A stretch of 45,679 nt of DNA from Deltaproteobacteria bacterium (GTDB lineage: Bacteria > Myxococcota_A > Polyangia > Polyangiales > JAFGIB01): NCBI GenBank assembly GCA_016929805.1, contig JAFGIB010000440.1, positions 1 through 45,679 on the forward strand, in the 5' to 3' direction. Position numbers and translations under genes: made by a program. The notes beneath the pieces are model-generated. The model had not been told where the DNA came from and made no database searches. It worked only from the letters and a program-made list of their open reading frames with translations. Positions 37,835 through 45,679 of the stretch are shown here, in pieces (positions within the stretch are counted from its first letter, which is position 1; the number at the start of each line of letters is the position of its first letter).

Positions 37835-38227
37835 ATGTTCACGGAACAACAAAAAGAGGCGATCAAGCGATGGTACCGTAGGGCCGAGGTCATCGACGAA
37901 GCGCGTCGCCTCGTTGAGACCAAACAGTGGGAAGAGCTCGAGGAGCTAATCCACATGCACGCGTTGATGCCGTTACGTCGTTTTAGGGAGCTCCCCGACT
38001 ATCTGAAGAACGAAAAAGGAGAGCCATTGATCCCAAGCGGGTGCGCTCCGCACAAAAGCCAAGACGATTGGAACGACGCCTTGGAGACGGGCTGGGAAGT
38101 CATCCAGGAGGCGCTCGGCGTAAGTCAGAGAGAGGTTAACCGGGCTATCAAGGAAAACGAGGACCGGAATTGGGAGGAATTCATCCGCCGCGCGGACGAG
38201 CGCAAGCGAGGCGAACAATCGTCTTGA
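37835..38227 (+). CDS. Unknown small protein, 130 aa
   Basis: I do not recognise the family. The ATG at 37835 has GAGG about ten bases upstream; the frame is open to a TTG at 37802 but that start is less likely. The product is largely alpha-helical and charged (AIKRWYRRAEVIDEARRLVE and the C-terminal NRAIKENEDRNWEEFIRRAD), with a Pro/Gly-rich middle. No membrane span or signal peptide. It is a lone plus-strand gene between two minus-strand groups and converges on the sulfotransferase gene with a 30-base gap. Confidence 0.7.
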   Translation: MFTEQQKEAIKRWYRRAEVIDEARRLVETKQWEELEELIHMHALMPLRRFRELPDYLKNEKGEPLIPSGCAPHKSQDDWNDALETGWEVIQEALGVSQREVNRAIKENEDRNWEEFIRRADERKRGEQSS

Positions 38228-38257
38228 TTTCGGCTTAAAGTACGCGCTGGATCGTTT

Positions 38258-38842
38258 CTATGGATTATCCCGCCTCTTTCTATACAACGCGGGGTCGACC
38301 GCGGTCGCCGCTTTTTCGAGGTCCAGAATTCCGTCCAAGAAGCGATTGATTCGTTCGCATTGGGCAAGCGGAGAGGTGATCATCTCCCGGTGATTGACCC
38401 GGAGGATTCGAAACTGTTTTTGCGTGACGATCCAGTCGTCGAATTTGGCGAGCTGAAGTCTAAAAACCTCGGTGAGTTTTTCGTTTGAAACGTCCGCGCC
38501 CGCCTGTTTGGATCGCTCCAGCATCGTCTTTTGCGACGCGAGCACCTCCTCGAGGTTCCGCTCCATAAAAATCACGCGGTATGCGAATTCGCTCGGTAAG
38601 TCGTAGAGCAAGCTGTAGATGACTTTAACGGCTTTGCCCCGCGCGCCCGCGACCCAGGAAGGGTCCTGCTTGGTCTTTTTTACCGGCTCGAACTCATAGT
38701 ACCCCTTGGGATTGTCCTCGTCCCGCCGGCGGAGATTATCCGTCAAAATTTCGAGACCCCCGGCCTCGAGCGCCTGCATCATCATGGAGGTGCCGGAACG
38801 GGGCAAGCCCGATACGATGGTGATAAAACTCGTATCCGTCAT
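38258..38842 (-). CDS. Sulfotransferase-family protein, 194 aa
   Basis: The 5'-phosphosulfate-binding loop is GLPRSGTSMM (residues 12-21), and VIFMERNLEEVLASQ (about 90-104) fits the 3'-phosphate-binding strand and helix of PAPS-dependent sulfotransferases. At 194 residues it is shorter than the usual 250-300. GAGG lies about nine bases upstream, and the start is two bases after the stop of the membrane-protein gene, so it is cotranscribed and last in the five-gene run. It probably transfers sulfate to a sugar, lipid or other acceptor; the acceptor cannot be read from sequence. Confidence 0.85.
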   Translation of the reverse strand: MTDTSFITIVSGLPRSGTSMMMQALEAGGLEILTDNLRRRDEDNPKGYYEFEPVKKTKQDPSWVAGARGKAVKVIYSLLYDLPSEFAYRVIFMERNLEEVLASQKTMLERSKQAGADVSNEKLTEVFRLQLAKFDDWIVTQKQFRILRVNHREMITSPLAQCERINRFLDGILDLEKAATAVDPALYRKRRDNP

Positions 38843-38844
38843 AG

Positions 38845-39684
38845 CTATATCCTCACTTTTAAAATCGGTTTAAATACAAAAGCAAAAACCATAGAGACCA
38901 CAAAGAAATAGATAATCCAATAATTCGTGCCGCAGATTTTGGAATCTCGGCTCGGGTAAAAAAGCTCAATCGCGCGCACCGTGGAAGCCGGCGGAAGCGG
39001 TGTCTCCAGCGGGTGTAGCAGTGCATCAAGAAACTGCGACGACGGTCGTTTGCGGCTCAACCGCATCAAAGAAGCGCCGACCGCGACTCTTTTCTCGTAC
39101 GCCGTATCTCCCACGCGAAACACCAGGCGGTGCTCTCCTCCGGCAAGCGCGCGTAGCTTCCAATAAACCTCTTTCTTACTAAAAACTCGAACCGGCCCGA
39201 CCACGGTCTCGAACCCCGGCGCGGGCTCTAGCTCAAGAGCGGTCAGGTCGTCGAAAGAGCGGTTAAGCTGAAGCTTAACGGTGATGGGCTCGCCGATTCT
39301 AAAGGCGCGCGCTTGATACCAGAGCCCGAGCTGCGCGAGCACCAGACTCACGGGCACGATCATGATCAGCATCGGAATGAGAGAATAAGCTAGTAACTTG
39401 AGAGAACCCCAAAAAAGCCTCGCCTGCGATACAAAAGTAACACGAAGGCTGTCTTTGAAGAGCTTGATAGCGAGTAGCTCGGCATTGATCTCATCTCTCA
39501 CTCGGCCGATGGCCTTCTGGTTGGAGGTATATTTAAATAAAATCAGGAGCAACACGCCGATAATTGCTGAAATAATCGTAATCGACAGCTCGCCCGGAAC
39601 CCGGGCAATCCAAAAAAAAACCAGACCGCCGACCGCATTGCTCGCGCTGTTTAAGCCGCTGACAACCGAGAGCAGAAAATCCAC
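38845..39684 (-). CDS. Membrane protein with possible Oxa1-superfamily-like layout, 279 aa
   Basis: Starts at GTG (39684), sharing one base with the stop of the ribbon-helix-helix gene (TAGTG). A membrane span at about 33-51 is followed by a charged helical stretch (54-85), a second hydrophobic region (97-121), then a soluble beta domain of about 125 residues, and a last span near 254-275. The span-coiled-coil-span start resembles DUF106/EMC3-type members of the Oxa1 superfamily, but the conserved third span and groove residues are not evident, so this is tentative. The soluble beta domain after the second span is unusual for that family. It lies between the phosphodiesterases and the sulfotransferase and may position them at the membrane. 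Confidence 0.75.
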   Translation of the reverse strand: MDFLLSVVSGLNSASNAVGGLVFFWIARVPGELSITIISAIIGVLLLILFKYTSNQKAIGRVRDEINAELLAIKLFKDSLRVTFVSQARLFWGSLKLLAYSLIPMLIMIVPVSLVLAQLGLWYQARAFRIGEPITVKLQLNRSFDDLTALELEPAPGFETVVGPVRVFSKKEVYWKLRALAGGEHRLVFRVGDTAYEKRVAVGASLMRLSRKRPSSQFLDALLHPLETPLPPASTVRAIELFYPSRDSKICGTNYWIIYFFVVSMVFAFVFKPILKVRI

Positions 39685-39872
39685 TAGTCGATATATCCCA
39701 ATCCACGAAGCTGTTTCGCCGCCAGCTCGTCGTCATCGGCGGGCGATTCGATTTGCGCCACCTCTTTTTCGATAATGGAGGTGATAAATTCCTCAAGGCT
39801 GCTGTACCCCGCGGATTGCGCCGCTTTTTTTGCGCGATCGTACAGCTTTGAATCGATCTTTATCTTCGCCAT
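39684..39872 (-). CDS. Small ribbon-helix-helix (CopG-like) protein, 62 aa
   Basis: KIKIDSKLYDRAKKAAQSAG followed by SSLEEFITSIIEKEV is a typical ribbon-helix-helix fold: a short strand, then two helices. An acidic C-terminal tail (ESPADDDELAAKQL) follows. Such proteins act as DNA-binding dimers or antitoxins. No toxin-like gene adjoins it, and it overlaps the membrane-protein gene by one base, so a regulator of this gene cluster is more likely. Confidence 0.8.
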   Translation of the reverse strand: MAKIKIDSKLYDRAKKAAQSAGYSSLEEFITSIIEKEVAQIESPADDDELAAKQLRGLGYID

Positions 39873-39944
39873 CGCTATCGTCTCCTCCGGGTGAATACCG
39901 CGACCGGTGATCGATCCGCGGAACGCGAGCGTCGCCGCTTATCG

Positions 39945-41975
39945 TCAGGTCTTGAAAATATTTCTGCCGCTCATGGTCCCGGGAATCTTCAGATTATAGT
40001 GCGCCAAAATCGAGGGAGCCAAATCGATCAGCCTGGGGTCGGCCGCGGCAATCGGCCGGTTGCTGAAAAGCACCCCGGGTACCAAGGAAGAATCCACGCA
40101 GTGATCCGCGCTCCAGGCTGAATCGTTGTTCAATAAGACCCGGTCGGTGATGCTCCCGAGACAAGTCTTCCACGACGCGCGAAAATCACGCGCGTAGCCC
40201 ACGATCAGATCCGGAGCGAATCGGGTGGCGGGCCCCTTGTACTCTTTATCCGAGCGGTGCACTTTTTCGATCACGCGCCGCCCGTCTGCATCGCGAACCG
40301 CTTCGAGCTTGGCCGCCAGCTCGTCGAGCAAGCGATTCCGCTCTTCGCCCGGCTCGACGACGCCGAAGCGCTCCCGCCCTTTCAGGTTGAGATAGACGCC
40401 GTTGATCCCGAGACCGAAGGCGCGACTCTCGGACCATTCGACGTCGCTCATGATCGAGCTCGCCTCCGCCGGCCCGAGATAACCGTTATCGCGCAACCAG
40501 CTATTCAGGCTGAACTGACGCTCGAAATTCGCGAACCCGTGATCGCTCATGACCAAAATATGCGCCTTGTCCCCGTACCGCTTCAGCAGCCTTCCGACGA
40601 TCGCGTCCATGCGTCGGTAGAGCGTTTTGATATGACCGAAATATTTCTTCGCCTCGGCAAGCGAGCGCGTGGGGTGGCGTCGATCCGATTCCCACCAGAG
40701 CATATGCGACTGGAGATCAGTGCTGGAAAAATAAAAAAATAAAAGGCCGTCGTCGTACTCACGGAGCGCGTAGTCCAGCAATCTTTCCCGCTCTCGCAGC
40801 ACCGAGGTCGCTTGCCGAACGAACTCATCGTCGCTGAAAACCCCGTGCGATAAGGCCTTGTGATCTTCTTGAAACCCCGTGGTATAAAACAGACCCAACT
40901 TGCGCGAGATCTCGCTCGCGAATCCGAAGGGTTCCGTGATTTGAACCGCGGGATCCGACGGATCGATGTTGATCGGGGTTACGTACAAGCGAAAGTTAGG
41001 CGCGACCTCCTGGAGATAGAAACGACAGATGCCCGCGACCTCGACCTGCGGCAATACCGAGGGCATGCTGAGCGCGTAAACCAGCTTTATCCACGGGCTC
41101 CATTCCCCTTCCTTGAGCACCAGAGCCTGGTTTTGGATCTCGATCACGGCCGCTCGCGCGTCGCAATCGCGATTGACCACGAAATCGATCTGAACGGGCT
41201 TCGGCTCTTTGAGGAAGGTATGCTTGGGACCCTGCAAACTGAGCCGGCCGGATGTATTTCCGTTAAAGACGATTCTCGATTGGTCCCCGCCTCCTTTTGA
41301 AACCGTTTGCTCCGGACCATCCTCGGTGAAAAGCTGGTAGGTCCCGTATGTGCCCAATAAATCCGGGGTGCCCATGCCGGACAAACAGCGGTGATAGCCG
41401 TATTCGGACGGGCTCGGCGGATAATTGGAAGGCAGGTCGTAAAAGGTCGATTCGATTTTGGCTTTGTCGAGATAGTGCCAAAACGGTGTACCCTGCCGGG
41501 TCAATATCGTTCGCTCGGGCTTATGGTTGAAGGGCCAAAAATCGAGGGCGATCCGGTAATCACCCCACTCGATCGATCCCTGCGCGGGCACGGTGGTCGC
41601 CGCGGCGAAAAACGGCAAGGCCTGCTTTTCCGGATCGCGGTGAATGAAATCGAAAATCCCGTGCGAGCCCGGTCCCGCGCCGTTGATAAAATTCGCCCAG
41701 GCCACGGGGCTCTGCGGCGGGTCGCTGGTGCCGAGCCTGCGATAGCCGTTTCGCCTGCGAAGCGCATCGAGATTGGGCATGGCGCCGGAAGCCATCAAGG
41801 CATCGCAGAGCTTGGGGTCCATGCCGTCGAAACCGATAACGATGACCTTTCTCGGACGCGAGCCGGTTGCTTTGGCGGCTCTGACCGGGCTCGGCTTGAG
41901 AGCGAAAGAGGCGGCCAAGGCCGCCGCGGCGCCTGTTGTGCCTTTGATGAACTCTCTTCTGCCTATTCTCTTCAT
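39945..41975 (-). CDS. Alkaline-phosphatase-superfamily phosphodiesterase with Tat signal, 676 aa
   Basis: The N-terminus IGRREFIKGTTGAAAALAAS is a twin-arginine signal peptide with a cleavage region near VRAAKA, so the enzyme is exported folded. Metal-site motifs of the type I phosphodiesterase/nucleotide pyrophosphatase family are visible: GFDGMD, the nucleophile region QSPVAWANF, STDLQSH, MSDHGF and SADHCVD. It is the second gene of a minus-strand run, 48 bases after the related enzyme at 42024-44126. It presumably hydrolyses a phosphodiester or phosphonate or moves a phospho-group on an envelope molecule; the substrate is unknown. Confidence 0.9.
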   Translation of the reverse strand: MKRIGRREFIKGTTGAAAALAASFALKPSPVRAAKATGSRPRKVIVIGFDGMDPKLCDALMASGAMPNLDALRRRNGYRRLGTSDPPQSPVAWANFINGAGPGSHGIFDFIHRDPEKQALPFFAAATTVPAQGSIEWGDYRIALDFWPFNHKPERTILTRQGTPFWHYLDKAKIESTFYDLPSNYPPSPSEYGYHRCLSGMGTPDLLGTYGTYQLFTEDGPEQTVSKGGGDQSRIVFNGNTSGRLSLQGPKHTFLKEPKPVQIDFVVNRDCDARAAVIEIQNQALVLKEGEWSPWIKLVYALSMPSVLPQVEVAGICRFYLQEVAPNFRLYVTPINIDPSDPAVQITEPFGFASEISRKLGLFYTTGFQEDHKALSHGVFSDDEFVRQATSVLRERERLLDYALREYDDGLLFFYFSSTDLQSHMLWWESDRRHPTRSLAEAKKYFGHIKTLYRRMDAIVGRLLKRYGDKAHILVMSDHGFANFERQFSLNSWLRDNGYLGPAEASSIMSDVEWSESRAFGLGINGVYLNLKGRERFGVVEPGEERNRLLDELAAKLEAVRDADGRRVIEKVHRSDKEYKGPATRFAPDLIVGYARDFRASWKTCLGSITDRVLLNNDSAWSADHCVDSSLVPGVLFSNRPIAAADPRLIDLAPSILAHYNLKIPGTMSGRNIFKT

Positions 41976-42023
41976 CGTCTCTCTCGCGTCGCCTCTTCCG
42001 CCCGCGCCCGCCGCGCTCGACCG

Positions 42024-44126
42024 CTAGCCCTTTTCCAGCGCGACCGACAAAGCTCGTCCGTCCATATGAGCCGGAGCCTTTATCCCAAACATCTCGAGCA
42101 CGGTCGGCCCGATATCCATCAACCTCGGCGTTTCATCGTTGATCTTTTTATTACAAAAAAATATTCCCGGGACCAGGGAATGATCGATGCAATGGTCTCC
42201 GCTCCAGGCCTTAAGGTTATCATGAAAGAGCCGGTCGGTCACCCGGCCGATCGCGGTTTCCCACGACGCCCGATACCCGAGGTGATAACCCACGATCAAA
42301 TCCGGCGCGTCGTTCTTAAATGGGCCGTCGTAGACCTTCCAAGCATTGTAGACCCTCTTGACCGCGGGCTCATTGGTTTTAGGGTCGACCAGCTCTTGTA
42401 GCTTGCGCGCGATTTCCTCCCTCAAGCTCGCGGCCTCGCTCTTTGGGTCAACAATACCCTTGGATTCGCGGTTCTTGAGGTTTAAATAAATCCCGGTTAA
42501 CCCCAAGGCAAAGGCCCTGGTCTGTGACCAATCCACGCCCGAGAGATTCCTGCGGTTGCGCCCGTTTTCCTTAAGCTTGAGATAGCCGTTCTGTTCCAAC
42601 CAGTAGTTCAGATCAACTCCGCGGCGAAAGGCATTGAAACCGTGATCGGAAATGACCATCAGAACCGACCCGTTTCCCTCGCAGCGCGCCATGACCTTGC
42701 CGAGCAACGCGTCCGCGCGTTGATATATCTCTTCTATTGCCGAGTGCTCGGGCGGCACGTACGCCCCTTGATGGCACGGATGGGTTTGGTCCAACTGCCG
42801 CCAGAAGGTGTGCTGAACCCGATCGGTGCCGTCGAACACACAGACGCATAAACCGCGCGTGACCTTATCCAGCGAATCGAAAAACATCTTTTCGCGTTCG
42901 TCGTCGCTCTGGTGGCATTGATCGAGAAACTGATCGTCGTTGATAAGCTTCTGATTCAGCGCCCAGCTATCCTCGGCCAGCCCCAAAGTCGCGAACCTAC
43001 CCTGTCGCTTGCTGAGATAGGTCGCGTATATCGGCGGATGGCTGATGGGCATCGCGGGTTTATCGGGATCGATATTGATCGGCGTAACGTACAGCTTGAT
43101 TTCCGGCTCGACATTCAACAACAAGAACCGGCAGATCCCGGAAATCGTCGCGCCGAACGCCGCTTTAAAGCGCGCTTCAATCCAGTCCGAATACTCGTTT
43201 TGTTTGAGCAAAACCGTTCTGCCGCCGATACGTAAGCGCGCGCTCGTCGCATCAACCACGCTCAACTCAAAGGGGCATCTCATCACCTGCGCCTCCTTGA
43301 GCCTTGGATTTTCCGGGCCGATGAGATCCGCTCTGATCGTGTTGCCCTGCCGTTTCACCCTAACGATTTCGCCGCCCTCGTCCACCTGTTCGCTCTCGGA
43401 CGCGGTGGTATAGAAAGAAAACATGCCCTGCGTTCCCCTGAGATCGGGCGCGCACATGGCGGCGAGCTGTACCCCGTAAAACTTCTCTACCGGAAAGGTG
43501 ATGGGAACCCGGATGATGCTGCTGAAAATCCCGTGCTGCCCCAGGGTCTTCCAAAACGGTACGGCCTTTCGCAACAAGCGGATGTCGGCGGACCCGAGCG
43601 CGAAACGATACTTACCCAAGCGCAGCCAACGCGTCGGCGCTTTGATTTCGGTCGAGCTCAGCCTCGGCGCGTAACTTCTTCGGTCGCGCGTAAGAAAATC
43701 GAATATGTTGTGCTTACCGGGATTGGTACCGGTTTGAAACGACGACCAAGCTACCGGAGAAATCGGGGGAACGGTGGACTCCAGCGGTTTAAACGCCCCT
43801 CGATCGCGCAGCAGCGCGAAATTCGGCAGCTTTCCCTCGCTTAAAAATCGCTGCGTCAGCGTGTAATCCATGCCGTCCAGCCCTACGATGACCACCCGCC
43901 TTACCTTACTTAGGGCAAAAACCCGGCGATAACGCAATGCGCGCAAGAGATAACGAAGGGGCCACGTTAAGAGGATGAAAAGCGCCGAGATCAACGCGGT
44001 AAACAGCGCCAGAAAGGAACCCGCCACCGCGAACCCGGCCCCCGGTCCGATATAGGCGTGCGCGTTGCTCGAAAAAAGCGCCGTAAATAGCAAAATAAAA
44101 ATAAAAACGCAGGTTTTTACTCGCAT
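42024..44126 (-). CDS. Membrane-anchored alkaline-phosphatase-superfamily phosphodiesterase, 700 aa
   Basis: I place the start at ATG 44126; the frame is open further, to 44294, but that extension lies in the inserted MITE-like element. An AAGGA sequence is about 13 bases upstream, right at the element's edge. Residues 1-24 look like a signal peptide (FIFILLFTALFSSNAHA), followed by AYIGPGAG and one or two membrane spans (to about 60). Catalytic-domain motifs are GLDGMD, SPVAWSSF, FDGTDRVQH, ISDHGF and SGDHCID. It is a paralogue of the downstream Tat-exported enzyme; both share STVPPISPVAW/SDPPQSPVAW and a GxHxIFDF motif. It is first in the five-gene run. Confidence 0.9.
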   Translation of the reverse strand: MRVKTCVFIFILLFTALFSSNAHAYIGPGAGFAVAGSFLALFTALISALFILLTWPLRYLLRALRYRRVFALSKVRRVVIVGLDGMDYTLTQRFLSEGKLPNFALLRDRGAFKPLESTVPPISPVAWSSFQTGTNPGKHNIFDFLTRDRRSYAPRLSSTEIKAPTRWLRLGKYRFALGSADIRLLRKAVPFWKTLGQHGIFSSIIRVPITFPVEKFYGVQLAAMCAPDLRGTQGMFSFYTTASESEQVDEGGEIVRVKRQGNTIRADLIGPENPRLKEAQVMRCPFELSVVDATSARLRIGGRTVLLKQNEYSDWIEARFKAAFGATISGICRFLLLNVEPEIKLYVTPINIDPDKPAMPISHPPIYATYLSKRQGRFATLGLAEDSWALNQKLINDDQFLDQCHQSDDEREKMFFDSLDKVTRGLCVCVFDGTDRVQHTFWRQLDQTHPCHQGAYVPPEHSAIEEIYQRADALLGKVMARCEGNGSVLMVISDHGFNAFRRGVDLNYWLEQNGYLKLKENGRNRRNLSGVDWSQTRAFALGLTGIYLNLKNRESKGIVDPKSEAASLREEIARKLQELVDPKTNEPAVKRVYNAWKVYDGPFKNDAPDLIVGYHLGYRASWETAIGRVTDRLFHDNLKAWSGDHCIDHSLVPGIFFCNKKINDETPRLMDIGPTVLEMFGIKAPAHMDGRALSVALEKG

Positions 44127-44406
44127 GAGCGTTGAAGGATCCTTAGAGCCTATCCCAGTAGGCCGCCCGAATCGGCGGTCGAGACCGAAGTCGATTTCGA
44201 GGCGGATCGGCGCGCGGATGCCTAACAGCGCTAAGCCGAGCACTACGGGCGCCGACGCGCCCGAAAGCGACGAGAGACCGGCCGCCGGCGACAAGGCCTA
44301 CCGGGATAGGCTCTTAGTTTCATACCATAAAACGGGAACGACGTGCCTGCAAAGAAAGTTTATGCCATATTCAAGCGATTCAGACGCGACCGTTTGTCTT
44401 GATTGA
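44125..44406 (+). pseudogene. Remnant sulfotransferase N-terminus split by MITE insertion
   Basis: After the insertion element, the frame reads LVSYHKTGTTCLQRKF and stops 22 residues past the P-loop, at 44406. HKTGTT with a following LQ is the 5'-phosphosulfate loop of a bacterial sulfotransferase family. Removing the element and one TTA copy restores a continuous frame from ATG 44125 through MSVEGSL into VSYHKTGTT. The insertion (171 bases with its duplication) kept the frame, but nothing of the remaining roughly 230 residues of a sulfotransferase is left, so this is a dead fragment. Its start codon overlaps that of the divergent phosphodiesterase gene. Confidence 0.65.
44146..44313. mobile_element. 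MITE-like element, 168 bp, IS5/IS427-type ends
   Basis: Terminal inverted repeats GAGCCTATCCCAGTAGGCC (left) and its near-complement GGCCTACCGGGATAGGCTC (right) bound the element, which is flanked by a TTA duplication at 44143-44145 and 44314-44316. GAGCCTATCC ends and a TA-containing target are typical of the IS427 group of IS5-family elements. There is no transposase, so it is non-autonomous. It lies in the divergent region between the phosphodiesterase gene and the HAD gene. Confidence 0.75.
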
Positions 44407-44409
44407 GAC

Positions 44410-45144
44410 ATGACACCCTTAGTTGGACGAGATATTCACGCCGTTACCTTTGATTGTTGGGGAACCCTAATTTACGAGGACAATCCGGAACGAACTTTTG
44501 AGATGAGGGCGACGGCGTTTTTCGAGCTGTTGATGGAAGCCGGAGCTGAAGCGACATTCGAAGAAGCGGCCGACGCGCTGAGCGCGGCATGGCAGAAACA
44601 CGCCGATTGTTGGGCTCAGGAAATCGCCACGGGCTCGCCGGAGGTGGCCCAATGGGCGATGGAATCCTTCGGCGTCGAAGACCCGTGGTACACGCAATGC
44701 CTGGTGACGATTCTGCAGGAAACGCCGACCTATCACGGAGTGCAAACGATAGCGGGAGCTAAGAAAATGCTACAGGCATTACGCGAGCGCGAGATTCGCC
44801 GCGGCTTGATTTGCGACACCGGTCTGGTGCCGTCGTGGGTGGTGCGCAGATTGTTGAAAAGCGTGGACTTGCTAGACGAGCTTGACGTGTTGGTTTTTTC
44901 CGATGAGGTCGGGGTGCCCAAGCCCAATCGCTTGATGTTTCAAATCGCGCTCGACGAGCTAAAAGCAAAACCCGAGTCTTCGGTTCACGTGGGAGACCTC
45001 AGGCGCACCGATGTGGTGGGCGCGCGTAATATAGGCATGCTCAGCGTGCGTATTCGCTCGCGCTACGATGATCAAAGCGATTTTCCGGAAGCCGACTTCG
45101 TCGTCGACTCGCACGATCAGTTGCTGAAGATACTCGGACTGTAG
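44410..45144 (+). CDS. HAD-superfamily hydrolase, 244 aa
   Basis: Motif I is FDCWGTL with nucleophile Asp15, motif II is around CDTG (136-139), motif III Lys is K171 (GVPKPN) and motif IV is GD at 195-196 with D201. The usual second Asp of motif I (D-x-D) is Trp17, as in a subgroup related to dehalogenases, so it may not be a simple phosphatase. The helical cap is about residues 24-110. It starts three bases after the remnant sulfotransferase frame. No substrate can be assigned. Confidence 0.88.
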   Translation: MTPLVGRDIHAVTFDCWGTLIYEDNPERTFEMRATAFFELLMEAGAEATFEEAADALSAAWQKHADCWAQEIATGSPEVAQWAMESFGVEDPWYTQCLVTILQETPTYHGVQTIAGAKKMLQALREREIRRGLICDTGLVPSWVVRRLLKSVDLLDELDVLVFSDEVGVPKPNRLMFQIALDELKAKPESSVHVGDLRRTDVVGARNIGMLSVRIRSRYDDQSDFPEADFVVDSHDQLLKILGL

Positions 45145-45282
45145 CGGGCCTTCGGCTCTACCTTAACGTTGCGAATAAATCCTAAAGCTGCAAAAAACGT
45201 CGAGCGGAAACGCGAAATAAAACGGCAAAATAGACGCGTGCTCGCCTTCGTGGACCTCGCTTGGGGCGCGCTGTAGAGCCGG

Positions 45283-45308
45283 CGCGCGTTGTCTTCGGCG
45301 CGTTTTTT
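45283..45308 (+). terminator. Possible rho-independent terminator
   Basis: A GC-rich five-base stem (CGCGC/GCGCG) with a loop of about ten bases is followed by a run of eight T, about 140 bases downstream of the HAD gene. Confidence 0.35.
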
Positions 45309-45396
45309 TTGTAGTTCCGCGCTGTTTACCCGGTGAAGCGTACGTTCTCATAAAGTCGTGGCGAGCAGATGAAGATACCGAAAAGGAGATCAACTT

Positions 45397-45513
45397 GCCC
45401 GTGCCCATGCCCTTGCCCGCTTTTTGTTACCGGGAGAGCTTTCCTTGCGTGGTGTAATCGTGCTGAAATCAATACGTTTCTCATTTTTGAGTTCCTTAGG
45501 CAGGGGCACGGGC
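45397..45513. repeat. Inverted GCCCGTGCCC pair
   Basis: GCCCGTGCCC at 45397-45406 and its exact complement at 45504-45513 extend to about 15 of 16 paired bases. They bound a 117-base stretch with no gene and may be the ends of another small element. Confidence 0.35.
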
Positions 45514-45553
45514 CATAGGCGTTAACCATAAATAACAGCGAAAAACCTCGTAG

Positions 45554-45574
45554 CGCGGGGGCTTGTCCCCCGCG
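45554..45574. repeat. REP-like palindrome
   Basis: CGCGGGGG-CTTGT-CCCCCGCG is a perfect eight-base stem with a five-base loop in gene-free DNA. Such GC-rich palindromes recur in many genomes; only one copy was noticed here. Confidence 0.5.
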
Positions 45575-45679
45575 AAACCGTAACCCAACCAAGAATTGTT
45601 GTGCGGAAAAACCATCATTCCACGAATAAAACGCTTGCGATAATACCGTACGTCCGTTGTCGTCTGATCAGCGCGGGAC

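Larger units (their letters stand above)
45145..45679. other. Gene-free end of window
   Basis: About 535 bases with no gene I can support. It contains a possible terminator, a pair of inverted GCCCGTGCCC repeats and a REP-like palindrome. A minus-strand frame of 88 codons here looks like chance. Confidence 0.5.

Noticed and set aside
39684..39872. Ribbon-helix-helix protein read as half of a toxin-antitoxin pair
   Set aside because: No toxin-like gene adjoins it; the overlapping neighbour is a 279-aa membrane protein in a metabolic-looking operon.
41391..42401. A 336-codon plus-strand frame across the two phosphodiesterase genes
   Set aside because: It is antisense to two genes with intact catalytic motifs and has no recognisable product.
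44127..44294. An upstream start at 44294 for the membrane-anchored phosphodiesterase
   Set aside because: The extra 56 codons run mainly through the inserted MITE-like element, and the signal peptide begins cleanly at the ATG at 44126.
45326..45592. An 88-codon minus-strand frame near the window end
   Set aside because: It runs through the inverted-repeat and palindrome sequences and has no recognisable product.

Overview
The window reads as chromosomal DNA of an uncultured, moderate-GC member of Myxococcota or a related deltaproteobacterial lineage. This is inferred from a MYXO-CTERM-like C-terminal sorting tail (503-aa protein at 29078-30589), a Myxococcus-type cysteine-rich repeat (1075-aa protein at 25395-28622), MopE-like D/C-rich repeats, and very large cysteine-rich surface lipoproteins. 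No rRNA, tRNA, CRISPR array, phage or complete transposon was seen.

Region 1 (1-25371) holds three tandem, same-strand paralogues of giant modular proteins: one 5'-truncated at the window edge (at least 2861 aa), one of 3087 aa and one of 2335 aa. Each contains three beta-sandwich modules (A, B, C), each ending in an ALISEPY-like motif, separated by two arrays of Asp/Cys-rich putative calcium-binding repeats. In the second and third proteins, complete seven-bladed propellers of about 361 residues are inserted inside B and/or C sandwich modules. C-terminal additions differ: an FG-GAP propeller, cysteine-rich repeats and a terminal sandwich in the first; a second-family propeller in the second; nothing in the third.

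Region 2 (25395-30589) adds two more secreted proteins: a convergent lipoprotein with duplicated PA14-like domains, and a divergent seven-bladed FG-GAP protein with the MYXO-CTERM tail. Region 1 and 2 together look like a cell-surface adhesion or recognition locus.

Region 3 (30590-32819) has a gene-poor stretch with a long imperfect palindrome, then a TetR-family regulator and a 260-aa protein of unknown function. Matching operator-like sequences precede both genes, so the regulator probably controls itself and its neighbour.

Region 4 (32872-38227) has an ABC-2 exporter (ATPase plus two permeases) downstream of a DUF255/YyaL-type thioredoxin-fold protein on the minus strand, and a small unknown plus-strand gene.

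Region 5 (38258-45144) has a minus-strand run of five closely spaced genes: two alkaline-phosphatase-superfamily phosphodiesterases, a ribbon-helix-helix protein, a membrane protein and a small sulfotransferase. A 168-bp MITE-like element with a TTA duplication lies just upstream. It has split the start of a relic second sulfotransferase, which is followed by a HAD-family hydrolase. The last 530 bases are gene-free apart from palindromic repeats.
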